Source of the DNA: Dentipellis sp. KUC8613
Lineage: Eukaryota > Basidiomycota > Agaricomycetes > Russulales > Hericiaceae
Length of the DNA: 64,000 nt
Reading direction: 5' to 3'
NCBI GenBank assembly: GCA_002286715.1
Contig: NSJX01000020.1
Coordinates: forward strand, 133,873 to 197,872
Below the pieces are notes generated by a model. The model did no database searches, was not told the origin of the DNA, and was given only the letters and a program-made list of their open reading frames with translations. How positions within the stretch are numbered: the first letter of the stretch is position 1; every line of letters starts with the position of its first letter. The position numbers and the translations under genes were made by a program. Shown piece after piece: positions 55,334-64,000 of the stretch.

Positions 55334-57508
55334 TCACGCAGCCGCCGCACGCTTGGAGCGAGCGCGGATGCTTTTCCCATAGAAGTAGAACAGGTATGGG
55401 ATGGGGAGCTGATCGCGATGAGTCAGGTCAGACGTCGTTGAGGGACAGGCGAGATGGGGACTTACGATAGCGAGCGCGAGGAACGCGAGAAGCGTAGCTC
55501 CCCATTCATTTCCCAGATTATGGAACATCGGAACTGGAAGACAACATCAGTACTTGATGTAAGTTCGTTCGATGAAATTCTAACGTACCAATAATGAGCG
55601 GCATAGCTGCCCCAAGCCCACTGCGCACGACAGTCTTGGCAGCGAGAGCAGAGGCGACGTAGGCTTGGAATGTCTCGATCAAGTATGCGTTGGCACTGAA
55701 GTAAAGAACGACGAGACCAAAGCCGAAAGGGAGACCGGAGATACAGGGTCCGATCCACCGGCCACCTATCGGCGCGACAATAGGAGGAGCAGTCCAACCA
55801 AGTATGAAGAGAGCTGTCGAACCGATAGCGCATGAGCTACGGAGACACTGGCGAAAGACATACACATACCAATGGGGATGAAAGGTGCACCTATCATCAT
55901 ACCGGGCAGGCGATCTTCGGGGTCAGCGCTACCGCCTTTGAGCGTGACTTGCTTCTGGTACAACTTCTCCAGCTGAGGTGTCACCATGATAGCGCCAAAG
56001 ACACCAATCAAGACAGGGATGAACGTGAGACCAACGAGACCGTCATTGAAGCCGTATCCTTCGGCAAAGATGATTGGGAAGGAGAAGAAGAAGCCGTACA
56101 GGAGCGCGTAGATCATAGCGACATAAAGCGACACCAGAAGAAGGATAGGCTCTGTTGCGAGCATTTCTGTATGAAAGGTGTTAGTATCGATAATGCAAAA
56201 GGAAAAAAGAAATGAGACGTACCGAATGGACGAACAAGAGTCTCGACAATGAGGTCGCTGAAAGGGCGAGGGAATATCTCCTGTTCCGTGACGTAACTTG
56301 GGTCTCCAGTTTCGTCGCGCATCTTCTTTGCCCGACGCTTCAGAAGCACAGGAGCATACGTCTCGGGTACGAAAATCATCAAGAAAGTCCTGCGACCCAC
56401 GGTCAGGAATTTAATCGAAAGAAAATAAGCAGACTCACATGACACCAGAAAAGATCATGTTGATCCACATGATCCAGCGCCATCCAATCGTCTCTCCGAC
56501 GAATCCACCAACTATAGGGCCAAGAACAGGGCCTGCGAAGGGGGCGGCGGCGAAAAGCGCGATCGCGAAGCCTCGCTCGTTGTTATCCCAAAGATCGCTG
56601 ATAGTGCCACCAGCGAGGGCAAGCGGCGAGCTGGCGAAGAATCCGGCAAGGAAGCGAGCAGCGAGGAGGCAGCCAATATTTGGCGCTAACGCGCAGGGAA
56701 TACCAAAGACTGAGAATTGAACGTTAATAAAAGTAAAATGATTATATGCAATCATTGCGAGTACTCACTGACATACAGAGTCAATGGTATCAGCCATAAG
56801 GGCCGTCGGCCGTACAGCTCGGACAAGGGCGCCCAAATCAATGGGCCGATCCTGTTGTGACCGTAAGTCAAACTGAGAGAACATCGCTGTGATTGCACGT
56901 ACCCGAAGCCGACGAGCATCAAAGAGACGCTTAGCGTAACGACCGTAAGACTAACGTGGAACTCCTCCTGTATATCGTTGAAGTCGCCGGTGATGATAGC
57001 AGTTCCGAAGGCAACAGCGACGACAAGACCCGTTACAAGACACGTGAGGACTGCAAAGACAGTTGAAAAATCGATGAGCGAATAGGATGGGAGCAAGATA
57101 CTCACCCCACCGATACCAATTCGACCAATTACGAGGATCCTCCGGATCGTTGGGCTTCCAAACAACTAGCTTGACATCCTTCACCTTTTTCGCGAGCTCC
57201 GGGTCCTCAGAAAAGGGATCCTGGGCGTTTTTCGTAGGCGCACGGTGCATCGCTCCTTGCATCGGGACGAACCCGGCCTCGCTGACCTCACGGTACTCGT
57301 CCGTAATGCCAGACTTGAGCACGTCCGTAGTCGCGAACGGATACGACATGTCAGGCCTGGAGACGCTATGCGAAAGAGGCATCGTGGCGACCGCCCCCAA
57401 GGGTTGTTCGGCCAGGGTGCTAGCGCGCGACCCATGGGTTTCCGACCCAGGCGAACGGTATTCAACGTGGTCGACAGCAGACTTCTCGTGCATAGGGATG
57501 TCAGCCAT
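55334..57508 (-). CDS. MFS transporter, DHA1 drug/polyamine:H+ antiporter type
   Basis: This multi-exon gene starts at ATG 57508 (MADIPMHEKSAVDHVEY) and stops at 55334. A long hydrophilic head ends in PNDPEDPRNWSNWYRW, the element preceding span 1 in fungal TPO/FLR1-type DHA1 carriers. Spans follow over several exons: VLTCLVTGLVVAVAFGTAII, the loop 2-3 signature GPLIWAPLSELYGRRPLW, GFFASSPLALAGGTISDLWD (the variant found in this family), GPVLGPIVGGFVGETIGWRW (antiporter motif C region), LVSLYVAMIYALLYGFFFSF and AYVASALAAKTVVRSGLGAA. It ends in a short basic tail (SIRARSKRAAAA). Export of polyamines or toxic compounds at the plasma membrane is the family role, and the substrate is unknown. Confidence 0.88.
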
Positions 57509-59112
57509 ATGAATGCGAAGATGAGGGAGAGGGACGCTGAGGAGCAGAATACTCACTAGAAAGGATTTTATACGAGGACATGGGGGATGGGGGAGAAACA
57601 AAGATGAGCCGGCGGGTACCTACTACTACTAAGTTGCGCTTCGTGAAGCATGACGCAGCATCCTATGGCGCCAACCGCCCGGCCTGTTAGTCGCCCAATG
57701 GTGCCCTTTGCATGCAGGCAATCGCGCGGACGAGACGGCCAGCCGGCGTTTCTGCGCCTCGCTTCGAAGAGAACGCAGCACAAGATATGAGATCGAATCG
57801 GAGAGAAGGTAGAGAGCTGTGCCATCTCACTAGAGTCCGACTCGGACAACGCCCCGTGGCGACCCACTTTATCAGTCCCATCTCATATTTCTTCCTCCTT
57901 GTCTCCCCGTGCCCTGCTCTTTCTATCGCGCGTCGCGTGAGCTCTTCGGCCTCAGCGGCCACGTCGTCCTTTTTGCGGTGTTTTGTGCGGCTCGGGTCCG
58001 CGAGTGTATCCCAAATGGGTCAATCAGAGCCTTCAGGTGCCTGGCTAAGGTATAGAAGCCCCGGTTAACACTCATCTTCGTTACGAGTCTTCTTTCAATT
58101 TCCGTATGCCCGACCCCGGTCATCTCTACAAACCTCGTTTCGCGTCTTGCTTGAGGAGTGTGTCTGCTTTGCGCGCCGCCTGCTTCGCATGGAGAGGGCT
58201 GTATACATTCGCCGGGTTCGGAGAACTGTGCCGCATGTACGCTAGACTATAGGCGAGCATAGAGCATGGCACTGCCAGTCAGCGAACGTTAGTGGTGCTC
58301 ATTGCTCACTGATGTATCATTATACGCATAATTGAGTTACAAACATAGAGAAGCGTCCGCTGATGGTAATTTGAGCTCCGGTACGCTGTCTTGGCAGCGA
58401 TGCACGGTGTTATGGACTCGATCTGCCCAGATCTGCATCTAGGGATATAGCCTATACAACAATGAGCCGGAATCCTTCATAGCCACATCATGAGTCGCAA
58501 TAAGTAGACACTCGTATCGATAGACATACCTCCGCCGGCGGCAACCCCCTTAAAAATGGATGACACGGAGAAATACAGCATGCTGAAAACAAGGAAGGGC
58601 TTTTGTCGGCTACAAAACGTCGGTTAGTCCACCCACCACCAGTCTAATCACAGGATTTCCCGGATCTCGTAGTGATCTTCACGAGGTTTCTTGAAATTCG
58701 ACGACGACACTTCAGGATGAAGAGAAGTATCGTCGTTGACAGACCAGACCGTTAAATCGCCCCAGTAGTGAATGAACTGATGAGAAGCAGCGTCCGCCGA
58801 CACGAGGCCTCATGACAAGCCTGACCGAAACCAGTATGTTATTCCCACAGTCTACCCGGGCCGGCAGAGCCGCACAACGGACACGCTACATACGCATGAT
58901 GCTAGCATGATACTTGCGGCGGGCTGCAGCCAGCTGCGATGTGCGAATTGGCAATAAAAATAGCATAGGGTAGAGGGCTGCATCGCGATGCAGCCCTGTG
59001 CAGTGCCAGTGCATGTCAAGCACAGACTGGCGAAAGATCAACAACCACTTCAACAAAGCCGTGTATACATACAATTGTAACGAAGCGCGCAGCGCTGTGA
59101 GTCTCAGCACAT
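57509..59112. other. Intergenic, 1.6 kb
   Basis: This is the MFS promoter side (57509-57950, pyrimidine-rich on the minus strand) plus unique sequence. I find no splice-consistent gene and no repeat. Confidence 0.5.
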
Positions 59113-60851
59113 TCAAGCCATTCCCATGCTCTGATTAAGCATCCTCTCCTTCCCCCGATACGCCACCAGGGTCTTCCTCGTCACCCAACTGGGGGACCCA
59201 TCCTTCTTGATCCACAGACGATAATCGAACAGAATCGGGTGATGTGTACCTTCGAATGCCATATCCCACGCGCCGGATTCCCAGCACCAAAGCTGCCGCT
59301 GGCCGGGTTGGATGTCCGGCCCATCGAGGTTGTGGACGTACACATCCCCTTCGATGCCCCCAGTCCTAGAAGGAGGACTCTCGATAGTGACAGGCCCGGA
59401 CGAGGCATACCAGCGCATGACGTGCTTGATCCCTCGCAATTTCGTCTCCGTGCGTGTTATGTTGTCCAGAGAGACCGTGTTAGGCGCGGGTGAGCCGCTC
59501 GACGATGGCGTCGGCAGGTCAGAGTAGACCGCTGGTGGAGATGGGGAGGGCGCCGATAGGCGATCAGGACTGGCCCCAATCCTTCGCATGGGTGTCGCTG
59601 AACGGTCAGGAGGAGGGGAGAGAAGACGCTCAGGTTCAGGGTCGATCGTTGGGTCGTAGTCGGACATTGGAGACGGCGACCGTAGACGTAAATCTGCCAG
59701 TGGAGACGCAAAGCGGACCCGTGATCTTGAAGACCGCCTGCGGCCGTAACCAGTGGCAAAGGCAGAGCCCCTCGGATTACGCGGAGCCGCGTTCCGAGTA
59801 GACCTCGAGGAAGTTGCGAAAGCACTTGACTGCATCTGAGAATGCGCGGACGAAGTGGAGGCTTTGCGAAGGCTCTCGGAGCGGTTTCGTGACAGCGCAT
59901 TCAGGTCGAGGTGCGGAGAAAACGTGCTGCGCAAGGGCCTCAGCGGTCGGCTACAATTCACAAATGCCTATGTAGAGGACGTACGCATCTCTCAAGCGAG
60001 AACTCTGCGACTCGCCACCGCTTGGCCCAGCTGAGCCTGAGAGCTCGTCTTCTTCGTCTTGACGGGAAAGAAATCTTGGTTTCTCGAGGGGGAATCTTTG
60101 TCTCTGGATAGGAATAGACTAGTGCAACAAATAAGAATCGATGAAACTGAGGTATGAAAAGACGTACACCTATCGGCGGGCCCTCCCACTCGTCAGACTC
60201 CCATGGAGCGGAGCCATCACCTTGGGAGGAACTCAATAAGATCTCCTGCAGCTAATACTGTGATTGAATATCTGGCATGGTACAAGCAGATGACTAGACT
60301 ACGAACCTCGTGATGATTTTCAAGAGCTTTCTGGTATGGATGACTTTGCGAACGACGATTGAAGCGATTGCACAGTCTTTGTATGAGGGAGCTGATCATC
60401 GTCGATATCCAAGCTTGAGCTGCACGCCTCATGCATGCCTGGCTTGCCCTTTAAAGCAAGGTCATTGGATATATGTCATATGTCACTGCAGCGCACACGT
60501 TGCAGACACGCAGACTTGAACGATAGATGTTACCTATCTCGAGAGACTTACCGGCCAGGTTGAAGGAGCCAGCAGAGTCCAGACGGGGCAGATTCAGTTG
60601 AAGTTTGGATGCGATTTCCACTGCTTTCTCAACCTGATTTTCGAGCTGGATAACACTCGGGAGGTAGAGCGCGAACGATTTTGAGATCAGAGGACATCCT
60701 GAGGCCTGCGAACAAATTCGAACATGCTGTCATTGTGGGCGTCGCAGTAAGATCTTCCAAAAGAAGTATGTCGTTCTCACAGGTACCCCGCAGCCTGAAT
60801 ACTTATGGGATAGCAAGTGTCGCCTGTTCGAGCCGCAGCGACGACAGTCAT
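59113..60851 (-). CDS. Unrecognised protein, six-exon model
   Basis: Six exons keep phase: 60851-60803, 60698-60552, 60419-60307, 60245-60168, 60103-59985 and 59950-59113, for about 447 aa. The last four are strong; the first (MTVVAARTGDTCYPI) and its GTATTC donor are tentative. The N-terminal part (PSVIQLENQVEKAVEIASKL; FNRRSQSHPYQKALENHHEE) looks helical. A Glu/Asp patch (QDEEDELSGSAG) and a long Ser/Arg/Pro-rich region (NRSESLRKASTSSAHS) follow. The C-terminal 110 residues look globular and Trp-rich (GDVYVHNLDGPDIQPGQRQ, then LWCWESGAWDM; LWIKKDGSPSWVTRKTLVAY). I know no domain for this and assign no function. No intact alternative on the plus strand. Confidence 0.65.
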
Positions 60852-61147
60852 TTAACGGAATGCTCGGTTCTCATATGTATATTGCTAGCGATTTAACTTG
60901 GCTAGCCTACGCATGTCCAAGAATTTTGGTGACTTATCACCACCTCCATTAGTATCTACTAGACATGGACCCGCGACCGGTGGCACGAAGGCATGTGCGC
61001 CCATATATAGCACCCCGAGTACAGTGGATATTTACTTCCGACAAATACTATCAACATATTGTTCGTGACCTAGCGTGAAGTCATATAGTGACTAGAGGTA
61101 CAAAATCGAAAGTGCACCACCATCGTCTGCGTGCGATCCAGCTAACG

Positions 61148-61866
61148 CTACATCAATGCAAGAAAGTACAAGGCAACCGCTCCACCGAGGCCAACAACAG
61201 TAGCGACGAAGGGCGACGCGCGAAGTGCAGCCGCACCGCTGGAAGACCCTGAATTGGAAGGCGAGGGTGCAGTCGAGGGCGAGGATGGCACCGGGAGCGA
61301 CGACTCGGACGATATGGGGTTGAAGCTCGGCCCGGGAAGGAAGCTAACGCTGGGCCCGCTGCTGCCTGCCGACCCAGACACACTGCTCGGCAGGCCGCTG
61401 AGCGAGCTCGTGATGATAGAGGTAACAGTCGACGGTGCAGGCGAGGTCGCGGAACCCGTGGACGAGATGCTAGAACTTGCAGACGTGACTGAGCCTGATC
61501 CCGGAAGGGAGACGGACGAGCTCGCGCTCGTAGGGACGGGCGACGACAGGCTGGATGAGGGCTGGATGGAGCCGATCGTGCTCTCGATCGAGAGTGGGAG
61601 ATGCGACAATGGCGGCGGCGTGGTCTAGCGAACGAACAAGTACAGTCAGTACGCTATCCGCATGTTTCATTGAACTAGGCAAACGCACTTCGACTTCAAT
61701 CCGGTCACCAACCGCTCGGCCTGCGTATCCGGGTGCGGCAGCGCCAAGCACTACGAAACGGAGATACGTCAGTTGGCTTGCAAGGCTGAATGAAGGCGCT
61801 GGCTTGGGGCTTACCTCCTTGGAGCAGGCAGATCGGCAAAACAACGAGGCTCAGGAGTTGATACAT
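61148..61866 (-). CDS. Small Ser-rich GPI-anchored surface protein
   Basis: Three exons (61866-61815, 61750-61689, 61624-61148) give 196 aa. The signal peptide is MYQLLSLVVLPICLLQGG, a short linker (GYAGRAVGDRIEVE) follows, and then a Ser/Thr/Pro-rich stalk of about 120 residues (PSSSLSSPVPTSASSSVSLP). The C-terminus, SSGAAALRASPFVATVVGLG then GAVALYFLALM, is a small-residue omega region plus a hydrophobic tail, the GPI-attachment signal. It is probably heavily O-mannosylated and held at the plasma membrane or cell wall. No catalytic domain is visible. A TATA (tataaata on the minus strand near 61,980) lies about 112 bases upstream. Confidence 0.8.
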
Positions 61867-62741
61867 ACTGCAGTAGACACAGTCGATGTCGTCCGATTGA
61901 AGGTGATCGTCGTGGTACTCGTAAGTCGTCTGTGAACGAGGAGGCGCCCCACTCGAGCAAGTTGGCGAGAGCGATATTTATACGACGCGCGGCCTGCAAC
62001 ACCGCACCTGCTCCGCATGCACCGAGTCGACGTCGCAATTCGAGGACAGATTCGACGCCGGGGTGGGAAAAGATGGAATATAGTCTAGGCTTGACAGGTT
62101 ATGGAATCCCTGCGCGCCTGGATCCAATGGTACGAAGTGGCGACGCCATATTAGCCTCGAATCACCGCAACTAGAAAGGCGAGACACCACTTCGCTCCAG
62201 TCCCATTGGTACGTCAACGTCAGCTGACTACCTGGAAAGCACGGTGAAGCAGCCTGGAAGAATCATTTGGGGGATCCGTGCGGCCAAAGCAGCGATGTCG
62301 CGGAACAGCAGAAGCGCAAGTCCTGTCGGCGAGCGGTCGAGCAGCATGGACTTCTACAGCACTTCTCCCACACCGCCGTCACTTGCCCGAAATATCGATC
62401 TTCGCGCTGATCTTTCTGCCAAAACATGAGTGCACGAAGTCGTATTTGGAAGGGAAGCAACCAGAGAGTAGACAATTGTCTGCGGTGACGAAGGACTACA
62501 AGTGCCAGAGCGTCGAAAGAGGAGGGAGAAATAACCCGATTTTTCACGTGATCAAGTCATCCAGTCATGTGATATAGACACGTAGTCAATGATTTCGCGA
62601 CGGACTCGAAGGTGAAGATGAAGGTGAAGGTTCGAGGTATTTTCGTTCTTACACTCTTCGAGTACGATGACGTGAAGGACGCGTTTACGCCCGACATGTG
62701 AGTCAACATGTTAAAATCCGAAATACACTGATAGATGTAGT
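61867..62741. other. Intergenic
   Basis: This is the promoter of the GPI-anchored gene followed by unique sequence. No gene is recognised; frames at 62244-62577 have no features. Confidence 0.5.
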
Positions 62742-63063
62742 TTAGACGCGGGAAAATGGGAGGGTTTGCCTGTGCATAATGCCTAGGGTAGCTTCAATGC
62801 AGGCAATAGTCATGCAGACCGGATAGGAGACACTATAGTCAAGACAGGCGTCTTTTGACAAGTCAGAGATTATGGTATAGAGGTGCGAGTTCGCGCCAGC
62901 AGCGGATGATTGTGCGAATCTGGCAGGGTCGGGGCAGTCGATGATACGAATTGAGGGCTGGTAGCGGGCTGACATCGATTTGAGTGACTCTTCAGTACTC
63001 CACGCGTTATAGTCCTGGTGATAGAACCGACGAAAAGCTTCGGCCTGCAGCTGCGCAAGACCT
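62742..63063 (-). CDS. Orphan terminal coding exon, partial gene
   Basis: After an acceptor-like ctatcgacag, a frame of about 107 codons runs to TAA at 62742. It reads LAQLQAEAFRRFYHQDYNAW, STEESLKSMSARYQPSIRII, DCPDPARFAQSSAAGANSHL and DYSVSYPVCMTIACIEATLG. Codon use and composition look like real coding sequence, not a shadow. Upstream, frames such as FDVEYLVPEWWTAARRG (about 63,290) and ITGDSGFLF (about 63,140) may be earlier exons, but I could not connect them in phase. I do not recognise the family. Confidence 0.45.
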
Positions 63064-63659
63064 GTCGATAGTCATCGACATCTTCGGCGCTCCTGGCCCC
63101 GAGACTGGACCTGCAGAATAAAAATCCGCTGTCTCCTGTGATAGAAAACATGCCTAGGTCAGAGCGAGCGGGGCGCCGGGACAGAATTTGATTGAAACCA
63201 AGTAGATAAGGAGATATGCTCGATGGGCGGTGGTGGTGGGTCGAATGCAGCCCACGCCGCGACGGGCGGCAGTCCACCATTCCGGAACCAAATACTCGAC
63301 ATCAAATGGTACTCAGCTACCGCTGCCGCTCATATTTCAAGCCAACCTGCTGACCTCTTCTTCTAGATACTATGCTCACAATTGCTTGACCAGTGCCAAA
63401 GCGACCTAGAGCGTTGCCCCCAAGGCGTAGCAATGGTGGCAACGGCGGCGTGCCCCCTGGCCAAGCTGTTCCTGACCCGCATATCTCCATTTCCTTATCT
63501 GTGGGGAAGTTGATCCCAGTTCCACAAGCGCTTCTTCTCGACAATCTCTTATCATGTCGCACGAGCGAGCCTATATACACGGGCTATGGCAGCTTCTGTT
63601 GATGCGTGCCTTCTTTCTCCGACACCCTTCGCGCTGTTAGGACTCGAGAATCCGTCAGG

Positions 63660-64000
63660 ATGGCCAATTCTAGCTCAGGTTCGACCAAGGATGCGACGTC
63701 AATTGTGGAGGCAGGGCTGGACGGTGCGATGCACGGGGATGAGGCAGAGCTCGCGCGCATGGGATACAAGCAGGAGCTAAAGTGAGTCGCATAATCCGCT
63801 GCTAGACGTATTTATTTCCTCAACACGCTTTGTAGACGTGATTTGAGTCTCCTACAGGTTCGTCTCAGCCAAATCTTTGCATCCTTGGAGTTATGTATTC
63901 ACCTACAGAGTACAGAATTTCGGAGTCTCGTTCTCCATTATTAGCGTAATCACAGGTGTCCCGTCCCTGTTTTCGTATGGTCTCGTGAGTCGCCTGCTAT
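63660..64000 (+). CDS. Amino-acid/GABA-type permease (APC superfamily), 5' end only
   Basis: The start MANSSSGSTKDATSIVEAG opens the cytoplasmic head. Exon 1 ends MGYKQELK before gtgagt (63781). A short exon gives RDLSLLQ. After an intron ending gagtacag, the next exon reads NFGVSFSIISVITGVPSLFS and YGL, followed by gtgagt near the window edge. RDLSLLQNFGVSFSIISVIT is the well-known start of fungal choline/GABA/amino-acid permeases of the APC family (MGYKQEL-RDLSLLQNFG). The remaining spans lie beyond the window. TATA-like ctatatac lies at 63570-63577, about 83 bases upstream. Confidence 0.85.

Overview
The window comes from a filamentous basidiomycete nuclear genome, most likely an Agaricomycete and perhaps polypore-like. 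The evidence is dense GT-AG introns of about 45-130 bases, GC-rich codon use, CT-rich leaders, an intron-bearing nuclear tRNA, and a gene set made of an A1 aspartic protease, a Kin1/MARK kinase, a PriB-like Zn2Cys6 factor, PIG-O, an F-box protein and fungal transporters. I recognise no transposon, rDNA, virus, CRISPR array or secondary-metabolite core gene.

Left part (1-25.9 kb). A secreted A1 aspartic protease (583-1969, +) is followed by a Kin1-type kinase with a C-terminal KA1 domain (2624-6957, +). Two tandem AAA+ ATPase paralogues lie on the minus strand (7859-10126 and 11218-13478). Next come a truncated A1 protease remnant lacking both active-site aspartates (14731-15352, -) and a THEM6-like thioesterase (15687-17143, -). 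On the plus strand follow an F-box protein (18248-20176), a single-span membrane protein (20671-23135) and an amino-acid transporter of the AVT/SLC36-38 type (23561-25891).

Middle (26-43.7 kb). An intron-containing tRNA-Arg(CCU) (26427-26553, -) borders about 8.6 kb without a convincing protein gene, rich in pyrimidine tracts and simple repeats. It leads into an 8.5-kb Zn2Cys6 transcription-factor gene (35174-43685, +). That gene has a 2,848-base intron, exceptional beside its neighbours, whose 3' end holds a pyrimidine-rich leader and an in-frame ATG. This is a candidate second promoter for an isoform without the DNA-binding cluster.

Right part (44-64 kb). PIG-O/GPI13 (44361-47456, -) is divergent from a RecQ helicase carrying an N-terminal ubiquitin-interacting motif (48054-51492, +). 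Then follow an ankyrin protein (-), a kinase-fold protein without the HRD aspartate (53418-54531, -), a DHA1-type MFS transporter (55334-57508, -), an unrecognised protein (59113-60851, -), a small GPI-anchored Ser-rich protein (61148-61866, -), an orphan coding piece (62742 to about 63063, -) and the 5' end of an APC-type amino-acid permease (63660 to window end, +).

The genes are mostly independent housekeeping and accessory functions, not a pathway cluster. PIG-O (GPI-anchor synthesis) and the GPI-anchored protein are functionally related but not linked as a unit. All gene models were spliced by eye from reading-frame phase, so exon edges marked tentative need RNA evidence.
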